Assembly (NCBI RefSeq): GCF_025847235.1
Contig: NZ_JAOZEW010000033.1
Location: 1 to 45,847, forward strand
Reading direction: 5' to 3'
Source: Flavobacterium shii
Lineage (GTDB): Bacteria > Bacteroidota > Bacteroidia > Flavobacteriales > Flavobacteriaceae
Length of the DNA stretch: 45,847 nucleotides
Positions 31,959 to 41,198 of the stretch are shown here, piece after piece. Position 1 is the stretch's first letter. Each line of letters opens with the position of its first letter. The position numbers were made by a program, and so were the translations under genes. The notes beneath the pieces were generated by a model that saw only the letters and a list, made by a program, of their open reading frames with translations, was not told the origin of the DNA and ran no database searches.

Positions 31959-34900
31959 ATGTCAGTATTCAGTACAAAATCAAAATCCACTTCTTCAAAC
32001 TCTTCCTCTTTTAATTCGAGAAAGGGCGAGGATTTTTTTGGTATACAGGCAAAACTCAACATTGGTAAATCGAATGATAAATATGAAGTTGAAGCCGATA
32101 GAATGGCGGATACTGTCGTTTCTAATAAAAAAAATGTTGCTTCTGATCCTTTCTTTACAGGTTCGCCCACTGTACAGAATAAAATGGCTGTAGAAGGAAT
32201 CTCTCCAGTTCGTCAGCCAAAATTAAAAGTAGTCCATAACAAACAAACTGCAGCTCCTGAAACTTTTTTCCATGCTTCGCCCGTTATCCAAAACAAACGA
32301 ACCAATGAGGTTCAGAAAAAGAATAATCTACAAAAAGAGGTTCAAAAAGAAACTTCAGCCAAGAAAGTTATTCCTGTTATTCAATTAAAATTAGAAAAAG
32401 ACGAAGCTTTACAAAACAAAATTGAATCTCCTAAACCGAAAGAGAAAATAAGTACTTCTAAATCTTTGGTACAACCAAAAAAAGAAGAAGATATTCAGAA
32501 AAAAAATGCAGTTGAAAAAGTCGATAGCATTCAAAATAAAACCGATTCTGTCAAAGCCGAAAATCCGAAAACCAAGGACAAAGGCTTTATTCCAAAATCA
32601 CTGATACAGAAGAAAGAAGAGGAAATTCAAGCCAAAGAAGAAGAGGAAATCCAAGCCAAAGAAGATGAAAAAGAATTGCAAATGAACGCAAGTGCAGATG
32701 CAAGTCCATCTGATTCCTCTAATCTTGAAAGTACCTTAAACAGTAGTAAAGGTGGTGGTTCTCCTCTATCGGGAAAAGTAAAAAACGAAATGGAATCTGG
32801 TTTTGGAGCCGATTTCGGCAATGTACGTATACACAATAACGCAACTGCTGTTCAAATGAACAAGCAACTGGGAGCGCAAGCTTTTGCAACCGGAAACAAT
32901 ATTTATTTTAACGAAGGGAAATACAATCCAAATTCACAGGATGGCAAGTATTTACTGGCGCATGAATTAACACATACTGTTCAACAAGGAGCAAGTATCC
33001 GAAAAAAACCAGAGCAAATAACTCCTGCTCCGGAGATGATTCAGGGTTCGTTCCTCGATTTAGTTCCCAACTGGATAATCGATAAGGCACGGTATATACC
33101 CGGTTATACTCTTTTCACAGTTATTATCGCTTACGATCCATTACGAGACACTAAGATAGAACGAACCCCAATTAACCTAATAGAAGGATTAATGGGGCTT
33201 ATTCCTTTTGGAACAGCAATATTCGACAAACTTCAGGAATACAAAATATTACAACAGGTTTTTGACTGGGTAAATGGAAAATTAAGCGAACTCGGGTTAA
33301 CAACCAAAAGTATTTTAAATATGGTTGAAGAAATTTGGAAAAAAGTAACCTTTCCTTACTCCGATATCATTGATTTAATAACTAAGGATTTTGAAAAGTT
33401 AATTGCTAAAATAAAATCTTTTGTAACTGCAACAGTAGATCAGGTAATCACCTGGGTAAAAGAGGCATTGATTGGTGTAGCCGAACCTCTACTGGCAGAA
33501 AATAAGGCTTGGTCATTAATCAAAAAATTAATCAAATACGATCCGTTACGCGATAAGGCAGTTAGTGCGACAACGGTAGAAATTCTTGAGGACTTCCTTA
33601 TCCTGATAGGGAAAGAAACAGAACTTGAGCAAATGCGTGAAAAAGGCACGCTTAAAAAAACTGCAGATTGGCTCGACACTCAGGTGGGAACTTTCACTTA
33701 TTTATTAGGCGAACTTCGCAGACTCATAACTGCGGCATGGGATGCTATTAAACCTTCGAATCTGGTAAATATTGCCAGTAATCTTTCGACACTTGCAACT
33801 CAGGCAGGAGGATTCCTGAAAAAAGTTTGGGATTTTGCATCAGGTGTGGCACGCAAGGTATTGGAACTTGTTAAGGATTCATTATTAGCATGGCTGTCTT
33901 CTCAAGCCGCTACCGTAAGAGGTTACTCATTGATAAAAGTAATCATAGGAAAGGATCCTTTTACCAACCAAAAAGTTGAACGCACAATCCCAAATCTAAT
34001 CAGAGGTTTTATGAGCCTGATGGAAGGTGGTGAAGAGCAATATACCCAAATGGTTGAAACGGGTGCTATAGCCCGAATTGTAGGTCAGATTGAAGCGGCT
34101 GTTGCTTCTTTAAACATGACTCCTGCCGCTATTATTCAGCTTTTTACCGATATCTGGAACTCGTTTACAATTAATGATCTTATACATCCTCTTGATGCTT
34201 TCACCCGGATTATTGCAAAATTTGGAGAACCAATCGGACGTCTTATCGTATTTGTTGCAGAAATTATAAGGATTGTCATTGTTGCCATACTCGAAATCAT
34301 GAATTTCCCATTTGACCTCATTGGAAATATCATAAACAAGGCAATGCAGGCAATTGAAGATATCAAAAAAGATCCTATTGGTTTCCTAAAAAATATACTA
34401 CGCGCGATTAAACAAGGATTTGTTCAATTCTTTGATAACATTGTAACCCATTTAATCGGTGGTCTTACCGGCTGGCTAATGAGTGAATTGAAGGATGCCA
34501 ATGTTCCTGTCCTGACCGATTTCTCTTTAAAAGGGGTGATTTCATGGGTGCTTGAAGTACTCGGTATATCGATGGAGAAAATATGGGAGAAACTAGCGGC
34601 ACATCCCAGAATTGGTCCTGCACGTGTAGCCAAAATCCGTGGAATGATTAATACCCTTGAAGGAATCTGGACATTTATAAAAGACGTTCAGGAACGTGGC
34701 ATAGCAGCCATTTGGGATAAAATTCAGGAGCAACTCAGCAATTTATGGAATACCGTTCTTGATGCCGTGAAAAACTTTGTCATGGAACGTATTGTTAAAA
34801 AAATGACCACCAAACTGTTGAGTATGTTAGACCCAACAGGAATTATGGCTGTTATTAATGGAGCAATAGCTTTATACAGTGCTATCCAAAGTTTTATAAA

Positions 34901-36299
34901 ATACTTGCGTGAAATGCTCGAAATAGTCAATTCGTTTGTAAGTGGTGTAGCAGATATCGCAAAAGGGAATGTGGCCACAGCAGCCAATTATCTTGAACGT
35001 ACTATGGGTGATGCGATGCCTATTGTGATTGGATTCCTCGCTAATCAAGCCGGACTTTCCGGAATTGGAAAAAGCGTCGGAGAAATGATTATTTCTGTAC
35101 GCAAAATGGTTGATGAAGCCCTGACATGGTTAGTGAATAAAGCTGTGGATACAGGAATGAATATGCTGGATAAGATGATGGGAAAAAGCGACCCGAAAAA
35201 AGCAACTCCATCTGGTCCGGTTGCAGGAGCTTTGGCTGAAATTGATACTGAAACTGAAAAAGATGAAGGAGAAGTTAGCCTTGATGAAGCAAAAGCCATT
35301 AAAAACAAAGTCAATACAGATCAGAAATCTGTTATAAATATTTCATCAGTAACTGATGGTGGAGACACTTGGGATTATAATTATGTACAAATGAATAAAA
35401 AAAGTACTGCTAAAACTAAATCATCACCTAAACCTCCAGCTGCTGAGCTTCCAAGTTTCCAAAACGGAGTTCTAGGGAGATCCTTTCATGCAAAATATAT
35501 TACAAACGATCCGAAACAAACTCCAAAAGGAGAAGATGCAAGCGCAAACAATGGTGCCACATTGAAAGGTTGGTCCAATTTACAAAATTTCATTATTTCA
35601 GGAGGAAAAACCATTAAGGATAAATTTGGAAAAATGGTAAAAGTTAATGCTTCTGTTAGAGAAATTGGAAACTATGTCAAAATGCATTTATTACATGATG
35701 GACTAGGCGGAAAAGCAACTGATTCTAATCTTGTACCTGCAAAATCTTCTGTAAATACAAATTTTTATAATCTAATGGAATCCAAAGCTGTTTCAGATGT
35801 TAGGTCAAAAGGAAAAAAAGTATTATGGTATGATGTTAAAGTATCATTTTATCCGAAATTCCTAGAAAAAGGCGTAGAAAACATAGAATATGACGGCTAT
35901 CCAAAATCTGTTGTAGCCGAATATGGAGATATGGTTTATAATGAAAAAACAAAAAAATGGGGTGAAGGTCCTGCCGATTCAAAAAAATTCAGCAACATTG
36001 ATATTCAAATTCCAGATTTTGGAAAAGCAGAAGATCGTAAATTCAACCCAAACAAAGAAGGTTGGAATATTCTCATGGCTATGGAAGATTTTGATTTATT
36101 CCCAGACTTTCATATTTCACAAACAATGGCAAGATTTATAAATGATGAGAGAAGAAAAGAACTTTTTGGAAACTATGAATCTTTTAAAAAAAGAATGATA
36201 GACAGATCTAAAACTGTGGTGACTGCCCCGTTCGATTATGACAAATCAATGCAATTAATAAACAGCCTCCATTCTAAAGGTAGGTTTATAATCCCATAA
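31959..36299 (+). CDS. DUF4157 multidomain eCIS effector with nuclease-like C-terminus
   Basis: 1446 residues. In order: the EVEADRMADTVV motif (43-54); a low-complexity Lys/Glu/Gln linker with IQAKEEEEIQAKEDEKE; DUF4157 at about 265-345, HELTH near 334; a long helical region (about 360-1110) with three repeats near 382, 517 and 655 (YTLFTVIIAYDPLRD, WSLIKKLIKYDPLRD, YSLIKVIIGKDPFTN); a linker; and a C-terminal domain from about 1185. That domain contains KMHLLHDGLGGKATDSNLVP with H1243 and H1246, resembling the H-L-L ... N-L-V-P core of HNH/beta-beta-alpha nuclease-type toxins. Nuclease activity is inferred from this pattern. The modular build is that of a polymorphic toxin loaded into the eCIS. 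The ankyrin gene follows after 5 bp. Confidence 0.82.
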   Translation: MSVFSTKSKSTSSNSSSFNSRKGEDFFGIQAKLNIGKSNDKYEVEADRMADTVVSNKKNVASDPFFTGSPTVQNKMAVEGISPVRQPKLKVVHNKQTAAPETFFHASPVIQNKRTNEVQKKNNLQKEVQKETSAKKVIPVIQLKLEKDEALQNKIESPKPKEKISTSKSLVQPKKEEDIQKKNAVEKVDSIQNKTDSVKAENPKTKDKGFIPKSLIQKKEEEIQAKEEEEIQAKEDEKELQMNASADASPSDSSNLESTLNSSKGGGSPLSGKVKNEMESGFGADFGNVRIHNNATAVQMNKQLGAQAFATGNNIYFNEGKYNPNSQDGKYLLAHELTHTVQQGASIRKKPEQITPAPEMIQGSFLDLVPNWIIDKARYIPGYTLFTVIIAYDPLRDTKIERTPINLIEGLMGLIPFGTAIFDKLQEYKILQQVFDWVNGKLSELGLTTKSILNMVEEIWKKVTFPYSDIIDLITKDFEKLIAKIKSFVTATVDQVITWVKEALIGVAEPLLAENKAWSLIKKLIKYDPLRDKAVSATTVEILEDFLILIGKETELEQMREKGTLKKTADWLDTQVGTFTYLLGELRRLITAAWDAIKPSNLVNIASNLSTLATQAGGFLKKVWDFASGVARKVLELVKDSLLAWLSSQAATVRGYSLIKVIIGKDPFTNQKVERTIPNLIRGFMSLMEGGEEQYTQMVETGAIARIVGQIEAAVASLNMTPAAIIQLFTDIWNSFTINDLIHPLDAFTRIIAKFGEPIGRLIVFVAEIIRIVIVAILEIMNFPFDLIGNIINKAMQAIEDIKKDPIGFLKNILRAIKQGFVQFFDNIVTHLIGGLTGWLMSELKDANVPVLTDFSLKGVISWVLEVLGISMEKIWEKLAAHPRIGPARVAKIRGMINTLEGIWTFIKDVQERGIAAIWDKIQEQLSNLWNTVLDAVKNFVMERIVKKMTTKLLSMLDPTGIMAVINGAIALYSAIQSFIKYLREMLEIVNSFVSGVADIAKGNVATAANYLERTMGDAMPIVIGFLANQAGLSGIGKSVGEMIISVRKMVDEALTWLVNKAVDTGMNMLDKMMGKSDPKKATPSGPVAGALAEIDTETEKDEGEVSLDEAKAIKNKVNTDQKSVINISSVTDGGDTWDYNYVQMNKKSTAKTKSSPKPPAAELPSFQNGVLGRSFHAKYITNDPKQTPKGEDASANNGATLKGWSNLQNFIISGGKTIKDKFGKMVKVNASVREIGNYVKMHLLHDGLGGKATDSNLVPAKSSVNTNFYNLMESKAVSDVRSKGKKVLWYDVKVSFYPKFLEKGVENIEYDGYPKSVVAEYGDMVYNEKTKKWGEGPADSKKFSNIDIQIPDFGKAEDRKFNPNKEGWNILMAMEDFDLFPDFHISQTMARFINDERRKELFGNYESFKKRMIDRSKTVVTAPFDYDKSMQLINSLHSKGRFIIP

Positions 36300-36304
36300 A
36301 AATT

Positions 36305-36997
36305 ATGAAAAATAGTATCGACGAATTATCAGAGCTAATTTACCAAAAGAAAGAAGATATTTTTTTAAGTAAAATTAAAGATATAAAAATAAATATTGAC
36401 GAATTTAATAGTACGGATATCTCTTTACTACATCTTGCAGCCTTAGTAGAGGATTCAGATATTATTATAAAAAACTTGATTAAACTGGGAAGCAATATTA
36501 ATATAAAAGATAGTAATGGTAATACTCCTGTTATATATGCTGCAAATTACAATTGCCCAAATAATATAAAAACCTTAATCAAGTATAATGCCGATCTGTC
36601 TTTATATAATATTGACTTGAACACTCCCTTACATATAGCTTGCTCTGGAAACAATATTATTATAGCAAAAATATTAATTGAAAACAAGGCAGAAATTAAC
36701 TCTGATAATGGTAATCTACAAACTCCATTAATCAAGGCTATTGATTCAAATACAAACTTTGACTTAATAGAAATGCTTTTAAATTATGGAGCCGATATAA
36801 ATTATGGCAATGGTAATGGAACATCTTTAATGTCTGCCATATCGTACGAGAATATTCCTCTTGTAAAATTTCTGATTAGCAAGGGAGCAAAAATAAAAGG
36901 GTATAAAAATAAATCTGGAGAAGATACCATAACCTTTGCTAAAAGAGTAGGAAACAATGAAATCATAGATTACTTAATTGAATGCTTAAAAAGATAA
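36305..36997 (+). CDS. Ankyrin-repeat protein, candidate immunity protein
   Basis: 230 residues, mostly ankyrin repeats (about five, residues 35-225): STDISLLHLAALVEDSDIII, DSNGNTPVIYAANYNCPNNI, DLNTPLHIACSGNNIIIAKI, NLQTPLIKAIDSNTNFDLIE, then a fifth from GNGTSLMSAISYENIPLVKF. There is no signal peptide, so it acts in the cytoplasm. Starting 5 bp after the stop of the nuclease-like DUF4157 effector gene, it is almost certainly co-translated with it. Ankyrin proteins are known immunity partners in polymorphic toxin loci, so toxin neutralisation is the leading idea; a second cargo or chaperone is the alternative. AT content is higher than in the structural genes, consistent with separate acquisition. 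Confidence 0.85.
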   Translation: MKNSIDELSELIYQKKEDIFLSKIKDIKINIDEFNSTDISLLHLAALVEDSDIIIKNLIKLGSNINIKDSNGNTPVIYAANYNCPNNIKTLIKYNADLSLYNIDLNTPLHIACSGNNIIIAKILIENKAEINSDNGNLQTPLIKAIDSNTNFDLIEMLLNYGADINYGNGNGTSLMSAISYENIPLVKFLISKGAKIKGYKNKSGEDTITFAKRVGNNEIIDYLIECLKR

Positions 36998-37119
36998 ACA
37001 CAAGGATTTTATATTCAATCATCTATAAAACCAATTCATATTTTAGCACAACACATTTTTTCAGGCTCTAAGAAAAACTCTATAACTAATTATTTTATAA
37101 ACCTTAAATCCCAATAATC

Positions 37120-37941
37120 ATGCAAAAAACATTCTACCAAAAAGAGTTGCTTATTAAAGCGACTCAACAGAGAAAAGGTGCAAATAACAACAAGAAAGAC
37201 GTTGAGAAAATTCAGTCTTGGCTTAATTTATTTGCTATGCAAAATCCAAACTCAGGAGCCGCAGCGGGTATCGACGGTGATTTTGGTCCTGCGACTGAAA
37301 AAGCAGTGTTTAATTTTCAAAAATTCAAAAGCTTACCTCAAACAGGAGTTGTAGATCAAAACGTATTCGATATACTGGTATCTCCGCTCAAGAAAGCTTT
37401 TGAAGATCCCGTATCTGGCAGTAGTTTGAGAGAATTAGTTCTAAATACCGCCAAAAACCATCTTAAAAATCATCCATTTGAACTTGTAATCAACAATCAA
37501 AGTAATTCCGGACCTTGGGTGCGAAGTTATATGGATGGTAATGAAGGAACTCCTTGGTTTTGGTGTATGGGATTTGTTCAGGCAATTATTGATCAGGCAG
37601 CTTCCATTAAGGGAGAAAACTTCAAAACCCTGATGCCATTAACCTATAGCTGTGATACTGTTGGTACAGTTGGTATTCAGAAAAAAATATTGACCCGTTA
37701 TCAAGTAGCAAAAACTAATCCAGCATTAATAAAACCTGCTGATATATTTCTGATTCAAAAAACACCAAACGATTGGGTTCATACCGGAATTGTAACTGCC
37801 GTTCATGACGATGTAATTGAAACTATCGAAGGGAACACCAATGCTGATGGTTCGAGTAACGGGAACTCGGTCATGAACAGAATTAGAAACTATAAGCAAT
37901 CAAAAATAGATTTTTTCTCAATCGAATCATTAGTCGTATAA
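37120..37941 (+). CDS. Peptidoglycan-binding / CHAP-like cysteine hydrolase
   Basis: 273 residues. Residues about 22-88 are a peptidoglycan-binding domain (IDGDFGPATEKAVFNFQKFK). Residues about 105-270 resemble a CHAP/NlpC-P60-type hydrolase: candidate nucleophile C149 in TPWFWCMGFVQ, H221 in DWVHTGIV and a polar residue at EGNTN (237-241). Such enzymes cut peptidoglycan. It lacks a Sec signal, as expected of eCIS cargo or of an enzyme released by cell lysis. It lies 122 bp after the ankyrin gene and 2 bp before the ATPase gene. Wall-degrading effector or a lysin releasing particles are both possible. Confidence 0.78.
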   Translation: MQKTFYQKELLIKATQQRKGANNNKKDVEKIQSWLNLFAMQNPNSGAAAGIDGDFGPATEKAVFNFQKFKSLPQTGVVDQNVFDILVSPLKKAFEDPVSGSSLRELVLNTAKNHLKNHPFELVINNQSNSGPWVRSYMDGNEGTPWFWCMGFVQAIIDQAASIKGENFKTLMPLTYSCDTVGTVGIQKKILTRYQVAKTNPALIKPADIFLIQKTPNDWVHTGIVTAVHDDVIETIEGNTNADGSSNGNSVMNRIRNYKQSKIDFFSIESLVV

Positions 37942-37943
37942 AG

Positions 37944-39248
37944 ATGGAAAATGTATTCACATACTTAAAAAATCAATTCATATTTCAGCTTGACACTCTT
38001 TTTCAAGTCGAAAATCCAATGGAAAAACCCATTTTGAATCAACTCGATTCGAATGGGTTTATCAACGAATTTATTATCGAAAATAACCTAGCAGAAATCG
38101 ATATTCTCTTATTGGGATTAGCATTTGTTCCGCATATAAAACCAGATTTTTTAAGTTCAATTATTGCCGAATATTTACCCAATGGCGGTGAGTTACCCGA
38201 GTTTGGCGGAATTAAAACGAAGAACCATCGCGGAATCTTACCAACAGGTGAAACGGCTCAGTTTTTAATTGCAGGAAATGATCTTGATGCCCGAATTTCA
38301 TTCTATAATTACCTCCACAATTTATCCTTTCTTTATCAAAAAAGAATCATTAAAATAGATATGGTTCCCGCTGGTGAACCCAAACTGAGCGGTTTAATTA
38401 TTTTGGAAGATGAATACATCGAAAAATTCATAACCGGAAAAATCCTAAAACCACAACTCAGCAGTATTTTCCCTGCTCAATTGATCGAAACCCAATTGGA
38501 ATGGGATGATTTAGTACTCAATCCTACTACTTTCAATCAGATTAATGAAATAGGAACCTGGCTTAAATTCAATGATATTTTACTTCACGAATGGGATATG
38601 AAAGCCAAGATAAAACCAGGCTTCAGAGTCATGTTTTATGGTGCGCCCGGAACAGGAAAAACACTTACGGCTTCACTCTTGGGGAAATACACTAAAAGAG
38701 ACGTATACCGAATTGATCTGTCTATGGTGATTTCGAAATACATTGGCGAAACCGAAAAAAATCTTTCCTCTCTTTTTGACAAAGCGACCGATAAAGACTG
38801 GATTCTGTTTTTTGATGAAGCCGATGCCGTTTTCGGAAAAAGAACCAATGTTAGGGATGCACACGATAAATATGCCAATCAGGAAGTTTCGTATTTGCTA
38901 CAGCGTATCGAAAATCATCCGGGATTGGTTATTCTGGCTTCCAATTTTAAAACGAATATTGATATGGCATTTACTAGAAGGTTCCAATCTATAATTGAGT
39001 TTGAGGTTCCCTCCTATGGCGAACGCTTACAGCTCTGGAAGAACAACCTACCCAAAGGAATTAAAATTTCTGAGGATGTAAATCTTAACGAACTTTCGAA
39101 AAAATATGACATTACTGGTGCTAATATTGTCAACATCATTCAATACGCCTGCCTGAGAACATTGGAAGACGGAAACGAAAGTATTAACCTCCATCACCTA
39201 CTCCAGGGAATAAAAAAAGAATATGCGAAAGAAGGAAAAATGATGTAA
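37944..39248 (+). CDS. eCIS AAA+ ATPase (Pvc15/Afp15-like)
   Basis: 434 residues. An N-terminal helical domain (about 1-215) precedes a AAA+ domain with Walker A GAPGTGKT (233-240), Walker B ILFFDEAD (287-294), a pore-loop-like KYIGETEKN segment, sensor region LVILASNFKTNID and arginines in FTRRFQ. This ATPase is a constant part of eCIS loci and is implicated in cargo loading or assembly in the producer cytoplasm. It ends the cluster. The end of the gene contributes to a terminator-like hairpin at 39231-39266. Confidence 0.95.
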   Translation: MENVFTYLKNQFIFQLDTLFQVENPMEKPILNQLDSNGFINEFIIENNLAEIDILLLGLAFVPHIKPDFLSSIIAEYLPNGGELPEFGGIKTKNHRGILPTGETAQFLIAGNDLDARISFYNYLHNLSFLYQKRIIKIDMVPAGEPKLSGLIILEDEYIEKFITGKILKPQLSSIFPAQLIETQLEWDDLVLNPTTFNQINEIGTWLKFNDILLHEWDMKAKIKPGFRVMFYGAPGTGKTLTASLLGKYTKRDVYRIDLSMVISKYIGETEKNLSSLFDKATDKDWILFFDEADAVFGKRTNVRDAHDKYANQEVSYLLQRIENHPGLVILASNFKTNIDMAFTRRFQSIIEFEVPSYGERLQLWKNNLPKGIKISEDVNLNELSKKYDITGANIVNIIQYACLRTLEDGNESINLHHLLQGIKKEYAKEGKMM

Positions 39249-39266
39249 CCTAAGGTTCCTTCTTTT
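39231..39266 (+). terminator. Terminator-like hairpin at eCIS end
   Basis: GAAGGAA (39231-39237, inside the last codons of the ATPase gene) pairs with TTCCTTC (39256-39262), followed by TTTTG. An inner AACC/GGTT pairing strengthens it. It would end the cluster transcript before the convergent GH75-like gene. Confidence 0.45.
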
Positions 39267-39311
39267 GATTATCATTCAAATGTTGCAATTCTGTTGTATG
39301 TTGATGGAGTT

Positions 39312-40319
39312 TTATTTACAATTATCAGTAAGTAGCTTTATTATTCCATCTTGATTACTATATCCTTGCATATTAAACCATTGTTTAACTCTATCTGTAA
39401 TACTAGTTTCTGTATAAGGTCTAAGCAATTTAAATTCCTTAGATTTAGGAATAATACCTATCATTATATTTTCGCTAATAGCAAGAGTTTTAACTGCATT
39501 CTTTCCTTTAGGAATTTCTGTTATTCCTTTGAGCTTCATATTTAATAAAATTGAGCCTTCTCCTAGATTATTCCCTGGTCCTTTATCTCCAACAATACCA
39601 TAAACAATAATTTTTGTAACTGGGTTATACGCTACAACTAAGTCTCCCTTTGAAGCTCCATACTTTATTCCATTATTTAATACAATTGAAGGAATTATAA
39701 ATGGGTCTAATTGGTTTGCAAAAGAACACTCACTTATGTCATTTTTTATACCATTATCTTCTGCTGTCATAGATGCAAAATAGCCTTTAAATTGTTTGTT
39801 TTCTTCGAATATACAGGGCTTACCATTTTTATTTACCAATACATTTTGCCATATTATTTCATAACCATCAATTTGCTTTTCAGGAAAACCTGCATCTCGC
39901 CATTCCTCAAAAACTTTGTAGGCAAGTTTAGTATATTCTTTCTTTTCTTTATCGGTAATTTTGCTTGGATCAAATTTTACTTTGACTCTATATTTTTTTG
40001 GGTATTCACTTAAATCCTTCTTTGGAATACTGATACATCTACTGTCAGATAATCGATAAATTGCGACTGCATTAGTTATAAAGTTTAGGGCCAATGAGTC
40101 TGCTCTTAAATCATATGGATGGTACGATAATGGCGTTCCATCTGTGTTAATTGCCATATTCGTTTTGAATACAATGATTTTTGCGTTTTTTGAATTCTCT
40201 AATAATTTTATCTTTTTATCCTGAGGCTTAAACACATAAGAATCCGATAATTTAAATTCCTGTCCATACATTAAGCTAAAGCTATTTATAATAAATAGCG
40301 TAATAATAAATCGTTTCAT
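39312..40319 (-). CDS. Secreted GH75 (chitosanase)-like protein
   Basis: 335 residues with a signal peptide (MKRFIITLFIINSFSLMYGQ). The region about 70-290 resembles glycoside hydrolase family 75: FKTNMAINTDGTPLSYHPYD, GYFASMTA, LDPFIIPSIVLNNGIKYGAS, and GDLVVAY followed by VYGIVGDKGPGNNLGEGS. The Asp and Glu in VGD...GEGS lie where this family has its acidic catalytic pair. GH75 enzymes cut chitosan/chitin-like glucosamine chains, though bacterial members are poorly known. It is convergent with the eCIS cluster and is followed 21 bp downstream of the M48-like gene, suggesting a two-gene secreted unit. The family call is from memory of motif order and is moderately sure. Confidence 0.55.
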   Translation of the reverse strand: MKRFIITLFIINSFSLMYGQEFKLSDSYVFKPQDKKIKLLENSKNAKIIVFKTNMAINTDGTPLSYHPYDLRADSLALNFITNAVAIYRLSDSRCISIPKKDLSEYPKKYRVKVKFDPSKITDKEKKEYTKLAYKVFEEWRDAGFPEKQIDGYEIIWQNVLVNKNGKPCIFEENKQFKGYFASMTAEDNGIKNDISECSFANQLDPFIIPSIVLNNGIKYGASKGDLVVAYNPVTKIIVYGIVGDKGPGNNLGEGSILLNMKLKGITEIPKGKNAVKTLAISENIMIGIIPKSKEFKLLRPYTETSITDRVKQWFNMQGYSNQDGIIKLLTDNCK

Positions 40320-40340
40320 ATTATAATTTGTTAAGGGTTC

Positions 40341-40892
40341 TTAAAATAGTCTTAGACCTGTTAATTGATAGTAATACTGAACAACATTTTCAGCTCTAAC
40401 TTTTGAAGGTAAATGAGTTGAGTCACCTATATTATTATACATCCACATCGTATTTACCCATGCTTGAATAATGGTTATGTTATTTTGAGTTACCCAATAT
40501 CTAACAGCATACGCATCGGCTTCGTTCTCCATTGTAATATCAAGCCATTGTTGCACATATGGATTTTGGGAGTTCCAAATCTTTTGTATAACATGCCCTA
40601 AATTATGATGACCGTATTCATGGGCTTTAAAAAAAAGGGTAGTTAACTCACCTGCTTGCTGACAAATTGTAGGGTTAAAATAAATAACAGGACCATAATT
40701 GTCAAAAGAAGCACAAGCAATATCATTCAAAGAATAAGAAGGTATTTCCCTAATAATTTGAGCCTTTATTTGACAAATACAAAAAAATGCCAAAGCAAAA
40801 AATAATATGTATTTAAACTTTCTTACCACCCATATGATATTTAATACTTTTGCGTATATCACTTCTAATGCCCTTAGAATATTTGTGAACAT
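40341..40892 (-). CDS. Small secreted M48-like zinc peptidase-type protein
   Basis: 183 residues. A hydrophobic segment (about 28-45, YILFFALAFFCICQIKAQ) looks like a signal peptide or anchor preceded by an unusually long basic N-terminus, so the true start could be further in. The zincin motif FFKAHEYGHHNLGH gives H91-E92-x2-H95, and the downstream MENEADAYAV supplies a likely third ligand E124, as in M48-like gluzincins. The protein is shorter than full M48 peptidases. It precedes the GH75-like gene by 21 bp in the same direction. Substrate unknown. Confidence 0.65.
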   Translation of the reverse strand: MFTNILRALEVIYAKVLNIIWVVRKFKYILFFALAFFCICQIKAQIIREIPSYSLNDIACASFDNYGPVIYFNPTICQQAGELTTLFFKAHEYGHHNLGHVIQKIWNSQNPYVQQWLDITMENEADAYAVRYWVTQNNITIIQAWVNTMWMYNNIGDSTHLPSKVRAENVVQYYYQLTGLRLF

Positions 40893-41198
40893 GCAACTAA
40901 ATTTTTTTGTCTAAATAAGAAATAAGCTAAATAAATTTCAACAAAAAACAAAAAGTCATTAATTCACAGTAGATTAAATTTACAAAAATTTTAATATATG
41001 GACATCAGTATAAATACGTGTTTTTAAATTGTATCTCAAGGTTCACAAAAATATCTTTTCATTTATGAAATGGAATTCTTTTTTAATTCTAATATCAACT
41101 CTTAATTTGCCCTTTTTTATCTATATCTCAATAATATAGTGAAAAAATTAAAGTCAGCTCCTACCCGATTTATTCATTTAACTTTTTTACATGTCAAT
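40893..41198. other. Intergenic region without recognised features
   Basis: 306 bp of AT-rich sequence between the zincin gene and the MNIO operon end. Only a weak 6-bp inverted repeat (CTATAT/ATATAG around 41120-41140) is seen. It must hold the promoter of the zincin gene and the 3' end of the MNIO operon. Confidence 0.5.

Noticed and set aside
12708..39248. Prophage or type VI secretion system
   Set aside because: There are no capsid, portal, terminase or integrase genes, and no TssJ/L/M membrane complex or ClpV. DUF4255, DUF4157, DUF5908 and the AAA+ ATPase are eCIS markers.
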